The notes: generated by a model from the letters alone, not told the origin. Shown: positions 13,101-23,919, counted from the stretch's first letter. The stretch: 64,000 bases of DNA from Rhododendron vialii (GCF_030253575.1 NC_080561.1:6461001-6525000), one strand, 5' to 3'. Numbers and translations are program-made.

Positions 13101-15096
13101 CGTGCTCATATGTTGGCCATTGAACCTGGAAGCCCTCATATTTTGTACAGCTGTGGTGAAGATGGACTAGTTCAGCATGTAAGTCATGATCATCTTGCTT
13201 CTTACACCTAAGGGCCGCCACGTGAAAATAATACCAAACGTTAGGTCTGTTCCCAATCTCCCCTAGTAGACATATTAATGGAGACTTAATTGGGTCCACT
13301 TTTCTTCTTTGAAAAGTTTAGTTGACCTAGGACCTCTTGGTACTTCTAATTGTTAATGAATCATGCTTATGCACGCTGTTTTTCTTGAATGTTCTTGTTT
13401 GTTTTCCCCGCCTTTCGAAATTCTGATCTCAAATGCTTTGGCACACTTGTTCTCACAGTTTGATCTGAGAACCGGAGCTTCTACACAACTTTTTACATGT
13501 CAGTCCCTCCGTGACCGTGGTTACATGCCAATTGTCAATCTAAATGCAATAGCAGTAGACCCAAGGAATCCAAATCTGTTTGCAGTTGCGGGGTCTGATG
13601 AGTACACTCAACTTTATGATATCCGGAAATATAAGTGGGATGGTTCAACTGATTTCGGTCAGCCAACAGACTACTTTTGCCCGTCCCATTTGATTGGTGA
13701 CGAGGAAGTGGGAATAACTGGTTTGGCATTCTCGGATCAGAGTGAGCTTCTTGTCTCTTACAACTATGAGTTTATCTATCTCTTTGCAAGAGATATGGGG
13801 TTGGGTCCCAATCCAACTCCAGCTTCTCCAGTGTCTATTGGCGGTGATGCAGGTGAAATGCAATCTGATCATCACTCCTCAGGATCTCCATTAAATATGG
13901 ATGCAGAGGTTAAATTTGATCCCCAAGTCTACAGGGGGCATAAGAACTGTGATACAGTGAAGGGTGTAAACTTTTTTGGGCCCAAATGCGAGTATGTTGT
14001 GAGCGGGTCAGACTGTGGGCGGATTTTTATTTGGAAGAAGAAGGGTGGGGAGCTTATTCGCGTTATGCATGGAGATAAGGATGTCGTGAACTGCATTGAG
14101 TCTCATCCTCATACCTCTGTTCTTGCCAGCAGCGGGATTGAGAAAGACATAAAGATATGGACTCCGAAAGCCCTTGACAGAGCTACTCTTCCTCCGAATA
14201 TTCAAAAGGTATATTTTGTCATATTTAAGTAGATAATTGAAACTTAACAATTTTGGTGTCTCATCAATTTTCTCGCTTGGTGTATCCACAATGTTACCCA
14301 TGGATCGTTTTTGGTGTGGACCACAAGATGGACCATATATCTAATTGGGTTTTCCTCTAATGTATTGTTTCAAATTTTGAAAAACATAAGTTCTCAAACT
14401 ACTTCTGTTGTCGGAAGACTTAAGGTAAGGCGACCTCTAGATCTTTGGCTTTCTCATGTTTCACCGGATTAGACGATATCATTTTATTTAGCTATAAACC
14501 CGCAGCATAATATCCTTATCCGGGCTACAAGCTATGTGGCATAGAGAGGTAGTTCTGTAATTGAAAATAAAGAGAGGGAATCGTCACTATCTAATGGAGA
14601 TTACGCAGCTTAGGATACGTCTTTAAATCCCTGGCTTCCTCATTGATGATACGAACGATGACTCCGGTTATGATAAGGATGCTTATGAAGATGGTGGTGG
14701 TGATTCTTGTGATATTTTGAATTGTGATGAGTGTAATGATCCCTGTAGTCGTGACAACTACAATGATGGTAATGAAGCCTATCACAAAAATTCCAATGGT
14801 AGAAGACCCTGATAATGATTGGGATAGGGAAGGTTTTGTTGGTACTGAATTGTGCCTTTGACGATGGTTATGTTAATGCTATTTCACTTTGTTTCCAGGT
14901 GAGGCCTAGGTGGAGGGGCTGGAAGTGCCACATGGCGTCACCCCAGAACCTGATGCTGCAGTTGTTCTCACTTGATAGGCGAATGCCAAGTCCAGAACAT
15001 GGTGCAGAGAATTCTGCAGCAGGACGCGAACTGCTAGATCTTTTCTTGACATTTGACACCAACAGTGATGATTCATCAGATGAAGCGAACTGGTAG
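10190..15096 (+). CDS. DCAF8-like WD40 protein, CUL4-DDB1 substrate receptor; exon 1 frameshift
   Basis: Probable adaptor that brings substrates to the nuclear CUL4-DDB1 ubiquitin ligase. Resolved exons: 10190-10301, 11928-12179, 13035-13178, 13459-14208 and 14899-15096, all with GT-AG borders. Exons 2-4 are in phase (84, 48 and 250 codons). WD40 landmarks: GCVNTVSFNAEGDILVSSSD, RRVILWDWE, EPGSPHILYSCGEDG, DPRNPNLFAVAGSDE, CGRIFIWKKKGGE. FDLR and YDIR resemble DDB1-binding WDxR boxes. The last exon has the family tail ending NSDDSSDEANW. Exon 4 joins the last exon in phase; an acidic stretch at 14640-14790 (EDGGGDSCD) resembles the family's acidic region but has stops in its flanks, so its use is unclear. 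Exon 1 is 112 nt where 111 are expected: an extra T in the TTTT run at 10236-10239 destroys the conserved segment after VDV and would end translation early in exon 2. Sequencing error and a real mutation are both possible. Confidence 0.82.
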
Positions 15097-15555
15097 AACT
15101 ACGTTTGATAGATGGTGCACATTAAAGTAAAGTTTATTATACTTCTACAATTGTACATAATATGACAAACAAGCGCTATGGTGGGCTTTGGTTTTTGATT
15201 CGTCCGTTCCGTTTGAACTTGCATCTTTCCTTTATTTATCGCTCTTCTCTTGTAGTCTCTGTTCCATGTGCATATCGTAGCTTGTGGTTCATCTATGGGT
15301 TCATTCTGGTGATTATAAATCGTAAGCAAGAGTTTCTCATACTTCTTAGGTTGCGCCATCGATGATTTAGTATTTATGAATGGCGTTTTTCTTGGTAACT
15401 ATCTATGAATGCTGTTGTAGTTAGAGAATCTGATAGATCAGTTTTTTTTGGCCCAAAAGAGCGTGTTGCATAGCAGATTCTATTTGTGCTACGACCAATT
15501 TTTTTTATTGGATATGTTGGTTTTCCCTTTTCCTGGCATTTCTGAGACACTTGAC

Positions 15556-15598
<43 letters not shown>

Positions 15599-16379
15599 GT
15601 TTTTTTGGCCTAAAAGAGGGTGCTGCATAGCTGATTTCAATTTTGTTACGATCATTTCCCCCCGGAATTGTTGGTTTTACGTTTTTCTGGCATTTCTGAG
15701 ATAGTTACGTACGCCCGTCCGTCTCTCTCACTCCCTCTTTCTCTCTTCAAGAATATTTCCAAACGTTTTTGCACCATTCCAAAATTGCTACTAAGATCTT
15801 TTAAATGGTGCAAATAAGTTTCAAAAATTCTTGGAATTCTTTATGGCTAAAAAGGGTAATTCATGCAAGTAAACACTCATACCACATCGATCTTATTCAT
15901 GTATATTGTCAAGGACCACATGGTCAAATAACAACGCATAATCTACATTTATTTTCGAACACTACTTGTTACAAAATCTATTCTGCACATACCTCTTAAA
16001 CGCTACATCATATTCAAAATTCATTGTTTCTATAATTCTAGATCAAAAACCCACAATTTAAAATACAAAATGGAAAGAAAATTAGACTCCCACAACGCCA
16101 TCAATATGTGGAACCATCTAAGAGAACTTGATTCCAGTCCAATATTATCTGTTGCAGCATTCGACTCTGTATGTAGGTTTAATACACATGTTTGTATATA
16201 TGGGTAAAGACTCCATTTACTAAATTGATGTTCATATATGATCATTAATATTATCTCCTTTAATTCATGAATTTACAATCATTGCAAAGAATTTTGTCAT
16301 TAGAATATTTAAGATAACTAGCTCTATATAATCACGCTATACAAAGTAACAAAAAAAACTCACTCCCGGAAGCAGTCTG
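15097..16379. other. Non-coding stretch downstream of the WD40 gene
   Basis: Contains the 3' untranslated region, a CT microsatellite and, at about 15810-16320, a segment homologous to 50190-50670 but absent from the matching place in copy B. No gene seen. Confidence 0.6.
15556..15594 (+). repeat. (TC)n microsatellite
   Basis: About 19 uninterrupted TC units; copy B lacks it at the matching position. Confidence 0.95.
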
Positions 16380-16498
16380 ACGGAACGTAGTGACGAAATG
16401 TTTTGCCACTAATACTTTTGGTGACGAAATTTGATTCTTTAGCGACGAAATCGTTTTGTCACCGAAAGTCATTTTTCTTGTAATGGACACACACAATC
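16380..16498. mobile_element. Diverged transposon end, CACTA-like terminus (copy A)
   Basis: Internal short inverted repeats around GACGAAAT end in CATTTTTCTTGTAATGG. Read backwards this is close to the CACTACAAGAAAA terminus of plant CACTA elements. The same sequence is at 41757-41856 in copy B. Only one end is recognisable, so the call is weak. Confidence 0.3.
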
Positions 16499-16620
16499 AT
16501 AAACACATGCCCCTAAAAAACAACCGGCATTTGTCGCCCCTGAAATGCCATAGAATGGTGTTATCATTTTTTTTAACAGAAGAAAAAGATTTATTAACCT
16601 TCGAAACATAGAAAATATTA

Positions 16621-16836
16621 CTCTCTCCATCTCATAATATTTGTCCGGTCCGCAAAACGAAGACTATAAAATAATGTATTTTTTTCAAGAAACAATTCAA
16701 ACTTTTTTCATAAGTTAAAAGAACTCGTCAAGATCTAGTAAATTGTTAAATTTTTTTCCAACTTTTTTTAAAAAAAATTGTATTATTTTTGCGTCTCCGT
16801 TTTGCGAACCGGACAAATATTATAGGACGGAGGGAG
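16621..16836. mobile_element. Stowaway-type MITE, copy A only
   Basis: Terminal inverted repeats, CTCTCTCCATCTCATAATAT and the reverse of TATTATAGGACGGAGGGAG, flanked by TA on both sides. Inner arms also pair (GTCCGGTCCGCAAAACG with CGTTTTGCGAACCGGAC). Copy B has the empty site with a single TA near 41991, confirming the boundaries. Confidence 0.9.
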
Positions 16837-17196
16837 TATAAAGATTAAACGGATTTGGAGAAAGACGGCATCACAATGACAAAGAAACATTCCAACAACG
16901 TTGACACCAACCCACTCGACAATCATATGCCTCTCCAAACCCAGAGCGCAAATGACTGGAAAGGTTCCAACCAGAATACAGCAGAATCAAAGCTCCTTAG
17001 GACATGCCCTAGTAAGGGTAACAGATACACAACCCAAACAGTTACGACGACAAAAGCTAAAACCGCCACAATCAAAGTAAGACCAAGCAGCCTTCAAAAT
17101 GCAGAAAAAAAAGAAAAAAAAAAGGTAGACCCGTATAAAATGATGTTATTATAACATTTGAGAGAAAAACAAAACTCACGCACCTGAAATCGTAAA

Positions 17197-17201
<5 letters not shown>

Positions 17202-17226
<25 letters not shown>
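17202..17226 (+). repeat. (GA)n microsatellite
   Basis: Also present in copy B at about 42360-42384, downstream of the small membrane-protein gene in both copies. Confidence 0.9.
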
Positions 17227-17233
<7 letters not shown>

Positions 17234-17320
17234 TAGAAAGTATGAGTAAGAGAGAGTACAAGAGCGAATGATTTGTCAATCCATAGATCGTCGCGCCCAA
17301 TGGTACGTCCTTAATTTCTT

Positions 17321-17740
17321 TCATGTGCATGGAATTTTTCGGGTTTTGTCCTTCCTCCTACGCTCTTTGACAGAAATATCCCCATTCTCTCCATCCACTG
17401 CGTTTCTCTCCCCTGGTACTCCTAGGTAGGCATTGAGAGCTAATAGGAACAAATGGTTAGTTACAAGGATTATCAGCTCCAAGACCACCCTGGACGCAAG
17501 AGCAGTCCATGCAAACAGAGCCACCCATGTTACGATCACATGCCCCGTTTTCTCTCCGATCAAGGTCACCAAGGGCAGGAGAAACGTAAACGATACCAGA
17601 TACAGAACCTTGTACCCGATAGAACGGATCGCGTTCTTTAGACCCGGTAGCCATTTCATGCGAGAACCGGGTGGTGATGAAGACTGAGACAAATAAAGAT
17701 AGAATAGGGAAGTGCTGTGTGGCTTAAGTACCGGTTCCAT
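17321..17740 (-). CDS. Small membrane protein of unknown function (copy A)
   Basis: Open frame of 139 codons; not recognised. Two to three hydrophobic segments follow the conserved start of MKWLPGLKNAIRSIGYKV: YLVSFTFLLPLVTLIG, then VIVTWVALFAWTALASRVV and LIILVTNHLFLLALNAYLG. The C-terminal tail is hydrophilic (KERRRKDKTRK) and probably cytosolic. The first ATG is at 17740, but copy B has a 4-bp insertion that shifts the N-terminal 20-odd codons while everything from Met 28 (17659) is conserved, so 17659 is a likely true start. A TATA-like box lies about 50 bp upstream. Conservation of the frame in both copies argues for a real gene; function unknown. Confidence 0.5.
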   Translation of the reverse strand: MEPVLKPHSTSLFYLYLSQSSSPPGSRMKWLPGLKNAIRSIGYKVLYLVSFTFLLPLVTLIGEKTGHVIVTWVALFAWTALASRVVLELIILVTNHLFLLALNAYLGVPGERNAVDGENGDISVKERRRKDKTRKIPCT

Positions 17741-17789
17741 CCTATCAGGAAAGATTAAAGGACGACGTACTTGCCAGGGTGTGGAGGTG

Positions 17790-17797
17790 TATATATA
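17790..17797 (-). promoter_or_regulatory. Possible TATA box for the small membrane-protein gene
   Basis: CTATATATA on the minus strand about 50 bp upstream of the first ATG; copy B has ATATATATAA at 42951-42960, about 55 bp upstream of its first ATG. Confidence 0.35.
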
Positions 17798-19086
17798 GTG
17801 CTTTAGTTTAGATTGATTGATTGGATCATGCTAGAACGAGTGATCAGAGAAATAGAAGCCAAAATTAGACCCTAAAAAAGTTGTAAACCACTGGGTACAA
17901 CGTTCTTTTCGCAAACCGGTAATTTGTTTGTTACAATGTTGAGGTAATGACGAGGACGAATTAATAGCTCATTTGAGCACTCGAGGAGTGATTATTCAGT
18001 GCTAGCTAGCTCTAGCTAGCTCCTGGAGCACCGCCACGTACGTCTTTCTCCGGGGGCTTTTACCGACACATATTTGTGTGGGAGCCACTCGTTTGGTGGT
18101 GAAGCCTACACGAATATGTAGTGGAAAAATTCTCTGGAACACCGAGTTGCAAGCACCAACTGGCGGTGCTCAAGAGCAACTTCTTTTTTTTTTTTTTCCC
18201 CGGAGAAGGGGTAAAGATGCCTCGTCGGCACAGTTATTGACAAAATGGACAGAATATAACGATATGTGTCTAAATCAGGAAGTTTTGTAAGTAAATGTAT
18301 TTAATGCCGTTCAAACAAAAAAAGTAAATGTGTTTAATTAAAATAAACTAAAGTTCAGGTATTTATAGGACATTTAGGTAAAAGTTTAGGTGTCATTTTA
18401 AAATTTTCCATTAAAAGTCAATGAAACGAAGATTCAAAATTGCAACTTTATGAAATTAAAGACATCTTTTCCCAAGAGTGCTTTCTAGGTTTATTTAATC
18501 TATATAATAATCTAGCTCAATTTTTGAATCTTATACATAGATAAATTCAAGAGTTTGAAATTGCCAAATAAATCCCTACGGCTGAGATAATATAGCTTTT
18601 TCTCTAACTTGCCCTTGAAATCCTCACCGCCGTTTTCTTCGCACATCTCTCTCTCCCTCCTCCGTCTCCACTGAAACCCTCACTGTAATTCTAGGAACCC
18701 TAGTAGTTTAGCTCTGCCCTGTAGTTTTTATGGGAAGTTATTGAATACTTGCGATCCCATTTTAATTTACAAACTAATGAAAAATGGGTTTATGTGAACA
18801 AGTGGCCCTTGACAGAGCTTAATAGAGGAAAATGATTCATGTAACCGACCTCAAGTGATTGGGACTTAAGATTCGGTTTGGTTTGGTTTTGTTTTGTTTG
18901 AAAAATGGGTTCGTTCAAAACCGAGTAATTAGTCAATTGTGTGTTCTCCCTCACTATCGAACTTCACCTTTCTACAGTTCTGAACTTTTAAACATGCTTT
19001 GAAAAAGGTTTATCGGGTATTGCAGGATCCGCTTATGATGATAGTGTACAATGGTAGTATGGGATTGTGCATGCTCGGAATTAGTA
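17798..19086. other. Non-coding stretch
   Basis: Up to about 18450 it is homologous to 42960-43590 in copy B. The remainder is AT-rich; no gene seen. Confidence 0.5.
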
Positions 19087-19373
19087 CTCCCTCCGTCCCC
19101 ATTTTAAAGTTCAGTATTTCATTTTGGATTGTTCCTTAATAAGTGTCCATTTTGTAAAGCTAGTGGATAAAAATTGATATATTTTCTATTTTGCCCTTAA
19201 AGTAGATTTTATTTGAAAAGTTAGTAAATAAAAGTGTAAAAATAATGTCTCCATAGAAAGTAAGTAGGGAAAGTAAGGGTAAAAATTAATGTGAAAAGTG
19301 TAATGATGATGTTTTCTTAGTAAGTTGAAGTTACGAAGTTGGACACTTAAAAATTAAAAATGGACGGAGGGAG
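19087..19373. mobile_element. Stowaway-type MITE
   Basis: Starts CTCCCTCCGTCCCCATTTT and ends AAAAATGGACGGAGGGAG, with TA on both sides: the standard Stowaway terminus and target duplication. Confidence 0.9.
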
Positions 19374-19756
19374 TATGAAAAAGTTGATATGAAACGTTAT
19401 GATACGGATGCTCGGAATTAATATGCTTGGCTATTTTTTTAGCATAGTTTGAATCGTTGGACATGGATTGAGATATAGCACGTGAGCTCATATTGATTTG
19501 CGTGTACCGATTGTCAAGTCGTGTCTTCAGACACGAGCATGAATTATAACTATAAATTGCAAGATCTACAACTTATAAGTTAATATTTTCGTTAAGAAGT
19601 TTGATGCATTCGATTTTTTAGGAGAGACTATTTTCTTCTTTGAGGCAATTTGTAGTTTTTCGTAATACATGTAAATTGTAATTATTTCTTCGTAGCAAAT
19701 GCCAAGCAAATATACTATTCGTGTTTAAGATGACAAGACCAAAAGATACTCTACTA

Positions 19757-19967
19757 CTCTCGTTTTAAAAATATTTATCCGGTCTGCAAAACAATAAAAT
19801 CAAAGTAACACAATTTTGTCGGTAAAAATTCAAACTTTTCGCCACTGGTTACTAAATATCAATGAGTTCTTTTCATTTTAAGAAAACCATTTGAATTTTT
19901 CTTTATTAAAAAATATTTTAAGTTTTTTGTTTTGCGGGCTACACTATCTTTTTGGAACGGAGGGAAG
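19757..19967. mobile_element. Diverged Stowaway-type MITE, present in both copies
   Basis: Right end AACGGAGGGAAG next to TA; inner arms around GGTCTGCAAAACAATAAA and TTGTTTTGCGGGCT pair. The equivalent element is at 46800-47026 in copy B, so it was inserted before the duplication. Confidence 0.75.
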
Positions 19968-20184
19968 TACAATTATTGAGAAAAAAAACAAGGGTTAAAA
20001 TTGAATTGTTATTGTAAATCAATGGCTGGCTAACGGTAATTTAGGACAACCCTCAATTAGGCATAATTTCTTGAAACTTCTGTAAAACCTAGTCTATCCT
20101 CCACCCGTAATTACATTCATCGATCTCTGTTGTCCCTTCCGTCGATCTAATTACTTGTCAATTTCTTTGATCTTTGTTGCAAGA

Positions 20185-20400
20185 ATGGCAACAGAAACTC
20201 CTCCTGGTCGATGTGCCACAATGGCAACAGAAACTCCTCCAATGGCAATAGAAACTCCTGCCGATCTATGTGCCACAATGGCAACAGAAACTCCTCCAAT
20301 GGCAACAGAAACTCGTGCCACAATGGCAACAGAAACTCCTCCAATGGCAATAGAAACTCTTCCTGGTAGATGTGCCACAATGGCAACAAAAACTTCTCCT
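20185..20400 (+). repeat. Coding minisatellite, N-terminal MATETPP repeats
   Basis: Eight in-frame units beginning ATGGCAACAGAAACTCCTCC or a close variant, some extended by a GRCAT pentapeptide. Every unit starts with ATG. Confidence 0.9.
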
Positions 20401-23256
20401 AGTCGATGTGCTTTCGTATTCATCGTTATGGCGAGTACCGTTCCAATCCTTGTCATGGGATACTTCCTCATAAGCACTCTGTTGATGTTACGAAGGGGTG
20501 ATCCCAAATGCGAAAATCCGCGTCTGGACTGGGATTTGTGGCTTGACGCCTTCCTTCTCCTTCTTTTCCTCGTGGGATCAATCGGGGTTCTATTTAAGAT
20601 GCAAGCCGTCCAAGTAACTTGCATCATATTGTTGATTCTTACTAGCATTTTGATCCTTGTGATCGGTTGGGGTATCGATCTCGGTGGGACCTTTGCTAAA
20701 GATACGAAGAGGATTGACGACGCCTATCGTCTTGAGACCTATGGACCCTTGGCCAAAAAGTTTCTGTTGAAGGACCGCGGCTGGAGTACCTTTCGAAACT
20801 GTCTTATTGAAAGGAAAATTTGTGACAAGCTTGACAAGAGGGATTTTGTGCAGGTTCTTTCCATCCCTTCTATTAATTCCATATCTATGCCCCTTAAAAA
20901 ATATATATATCAAATTTCCGTTTCGATGCTATTAGATTTCTTAGAGGGTTCTAGCCTAAAACAAATTGGTCATAGGTGTAGTAGTCTCTAGATTATATTA
21001 ACCAAGCTTGGGCGGCTTAGATAAGCGATGTGGGACAAAGTCTAACACTCCCCCTCGCGTGTAGCCCGGATGCAAGTGAAGGTGCGAATTGAGCTGACCA
21101 GGAGATTTGCTTCGGGCGACAGAGACTCTCCCATGAGAGGTAAAACCACCTAAGACCTAGCTCTGATACAAAACCAATTGGCCATTGATAGAGTAGCCTC
21201 TAAATTATATCAATCAAGCTTGGGCGGCTTAAATAAGCGATGTCAAACAAAGTCTAACAAATGCAATGTACGTTCAACTAGAAATTGAAAGTAGGGTAAT
21301 TATAAAAGGTGCAGACACGCAACTCTAATTTTTTTTCATGAGCAATGATTTGATTTCGAGTAGTTTTACAGATAGAGATGTTCGATGCGGACATATATGT
21401 ATTAATCAGGCCCATTCGCCGCATGTAGGTCACACAAAATACGCGTGAGACCGATATACATTAGACGACTACCTAGGGACAGATTTCTTTCCCGATCTGA
21501 CTCTAAATTATCTTCCTTTGACCATCGTTTCGGCTGTCCTAGTTATGGCATTAGCCCTACAATCACGGCATGCATTAGTCCTAGTTATTTACGAAGGGGC
21601 CGTGAATAAGATATTCACGGAGGCGCGTGATCTGAGCCGTCCAAAGCTGAAATGGATGCATGCAATTCACCTCCGTAAACCCCTGTTCACGGAAGCTCCA
21701 TTAAAAAGATTTTTCCTTTTTATGCACTAGATAATCAGTATTGATATGAGTACCGACTGGCCGGGGAGGAAAATTATACTGACGGCCGTGCCGGGCCGCC
21801 TCCGGCCACCGGACAGCCGATCTGAGCCGTCCAAAAATTCTATAAAAAAAAAACCGAGGGGCCCAACGCGAGAATCAACAGCATCCGAGGTGTATAGGAT
21901 GCTTGATCCGAGCACCTTACACATCTCGGATGCCGTTGATTCTCGCGTGGGCCCCCTCATTTTTTTTTAGAATTTTTGGACGGCTCGGATCGGCCGTCCG
22001 GTGACCGGAGAAGGCCCGGCGCGGCCGTCGGTACAATTTCCCTCCCCAGCCGGTCGGTACCTATATCATTATTGCTAGATAATTTTGGCATTATCATTTC
22101 TCATTATCTATCATGTCATCATTAGGGGTGTATGGTGAGATAGGATAATGTCATCCCACTCAATTTTTTTAATTTTTAATTTTTTTGGATAAAGTGTGAG
22201 ACTTTTATTAAACCCAAACCAAAACGAAATACACAATTAGGGGAAGAAACCCCAAACCAAAACATCAGAAAACAACTGACTATACAAGATGAAACTATAT
22301 CCAAAGCAAAGTATGTATGCCTTTAGATCTTGGCAAGAAGACCCCAACTTGAAACGATTGCATGACCGTTCTGAGAAGGCTTCACCATTCCCTTATAGCT
22401 CAAGAATCCCCTTATGTCATTAACAATTTTGGTATACAGTCGAATTGCGTCAGTAGCTTTCCCTTGAAAGATGCGAAGATTAAGTTCTTGCCAAAAAGCG
22501 GATCAAAAAAAAAAAAAAAGTTCTTGCCAAAAAGCGCATACAGCTGCTGCTAATGAGGCCCCAAGGCAGGTATTGCGCACCCTTGGCGTTGGTACAGAAC
22601 CACTGCAGTCCAAGGTCGTTGATTGAAATTTAATTTACGAGTTTGACCCATCGAAATTTTAACATTACCCAACACATTCTATATATAAGTTGTGAGAAAT
22701 AAATAAAAACACGTTTACTCGGCAGATTGTGAAAAAACCCATACCGTATTAATAGACTGGGGATCAACGAATAAATGATAAATTTCATTAAGTATACACA
22801 ATGAAAGACATCTCCAACATGATATACCAAAGGATTTTCATACACTGCTGATTTATTTTCTACTAATTTTTTTTTTCCTTTTGGCAGGGGGGTTGCTGTA
22901 TGCCACCTTCGTATTGCGGTTACGAACAAAAGAACCAAACGTGGGTGATCCCCCAGACGGGTCGCTACGTGAATGATGTCAACTGTGTCCGTTGGGATAG
23001 CGACGAAAGAAAGCTATGTTACGATTGCGAAACATGCCAAGCAGTGTACATCTACACCAGTTATGACAATTGGACCTTTCGCGGATTGGGACCATGTCTC
23101 GGTGCCCTGGTCTTGATCGCATGCTTTTTCTTTTCTTTCCCAGATGAGTTTGGGGGGAACAATCGATCAGGAGGACGCGCCAATAATAATCGATCAGGAG
23201 GATGCGCCGATAATAATCAATCTGGAGGACGTGCTGATAGTAATCGATCTGTTTAA
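20185..23256 (+). CDS. Tetraspanin-like four-helix membrane protein (copy A)
   Basis: Plant tetraspanins organise plasma-membrane microdomains. Two exons: 20185-20853 and 22888-23256, about 345 residues. TM1 about residues 75-100 (VPILVMGYFLISTLL), TM2 115-138 (DAFLLLLFLVGSIGVLF), TM3 141-165 (CIILLILTSILILVIGW). The large outer loop has NCLIERKICDKL, then GGCCMPPSYCGY, then VNCVRWDSD and KLCYDCETCQA, the plant-tetraspanin Cys pattern. TM4 is about 291-309 (LGALVLIACFFFSF). Unusual: an N-terminal extension of eight MATETPP-type repeats, where copy B has one, and a C-terminal tail of SGGRANNN-type repeats. The donor at 20854 is inferred; using it makes the loop shorter than usual, so a small extra exon may be missed. 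The ~2-kb intron contains a TRIM, a Mutator-type MITE and a tiny retroposon. Confidence 0.75.
20957..21259 (-). mobile_element. TRIM-like miniature LTR retrotransposon, copy A only
   Basis: Two ~90-bp direct repeats (about 20957-21047 and 21170-21259) share AAGCTTGGGCGGCTTA and end GTCTAACA. Between them are a primer-binding-site-like GCTCTGATAC next to the right repeat and a purine-rich tract (minus strand) next to the left one, as in an element on the minus strand using initiator-Met tRNA. Copy B lacks the insertion; by comparison the extra DNA spans about 20930-21264, with ATGC at both edges. Confidence 0.65.
21736..22074. mobile_element. Mutator-type foldback MITE (GTACCGAC family), copy A only
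   Basis: Almost the whole 339 bp forms one hairpin. Flanked by a perfect 9-bp duplication CTAGATAAT at 21727-21735 and 22075-22083, the size expected of Mutator elements. Ends read CAGTATTGATATGAGTACCG and, from the other side, CAATAATGATATAGGTACCG. Same family as 44520-44903. Confidence 0.85.
22180..22483. other. Intron stretch with possible retroposon remnant
   Basis: Contains an A-rich run of the type GAGACTTTTATTAAACC, seen at 3' ends of plant retroposons in antisense, but no boundaries were found. Confidence 0.25.
22484..22536 (+). mobile_element. Micro-retroposon: GATC plus poly(A) flanked by 17-bp duplication
   Basis: GTTCTTGCCAAAAAGCG occurs at 22484-22500 and again at 22520-22536. 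Between them are only GATC and 15 A. This is the signature of target-primed retroposition truncated almost to the tail. Confidence 0.7.
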
Positions 23257-23919
23257 TGTAAGAGCATATGATATGCATTACTAATACTAATACGACACAA
23301 CCTTGACAATAAAAGGAAGAAGTTGTAGTACTGGTACAATGCCCTTCACAATAACAATACTCGTTTCTTCTTAATTTATCTTAATATCTCGGGTGTCGGG
23401 GTCTATTTATGCACGTTTCGATCGAGGGACAATGTAATGTAATGACTAATAGATTATTACTAATTAATAACCACAGTGAAATTGATGTGGAGAAGAATGG
23501 AAGAGACGAACAGAAGACTACAAAAAAGAAATGTAGTTTTGAACATAATATTTTAATTTTTAGGTTCCTCTCGTCGAAATCACCCCATGTTATATTACTA
23601 GCACATGTCCGTGCCTGCTCCGAATCGATGGTCAAAAAATTATTCTTGAATATCCCTCTAACCTCTTTAACGCAAAGGAAAAAAAAAAACTCAATATATC
23701 ATCCTCCTCTACTCATCAATATTATTCAAAAAAAATTAAAATGGTTTAGGTTTTGTTTTTTCCGAAGAAACGTGTAGAAGAATTGTGTGTATTCTTATAA
23801 AAAGGGTTGAATCCAAAAATGAATGTTTCCTTTTTTACTGCAGGAAAATCAAACTAAAAAGAATCAACTTAAAAGCAAATATTGAATTGAATGTAAGAAA
23901 ATTAACTTTAGAGAAATCA
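23257..23919. other. Non-coding stretch downstream of the tetraspanin-like gene
   Basis: To about 23430 homologous to 49650-49785 (copy B). Then AT-rich; no gene seen. Confidence 0.5.

Larger units (their letters stand above)
14563..23430. repeat. Segmental duplication, copy A
   Basis: Collinear with 40419 to about 49785: DCAF8-like tail, downstream non-coding sequence, small membrane-protein gene (-), tetraspanin-like gene (+) and its 3' flank. Alignable parts are clearly homologous over long stretches; copy-specific insertions account for most length differences. Boundaries are approximate. Confidence 0.85.

Noticed and set aside
14591-14785. Minus-strand Ile/Thr/Val-rich open frame (also 40354-40641)
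   Set aside because: Antisense of the acidic GAT/GAA-rich tract of the DCAF8-like locus.
20151-20648. Minus-strand open frames across the tetraspanin exon
   Set aside because: Mirror of the coding minisatellite on +; no independent support.
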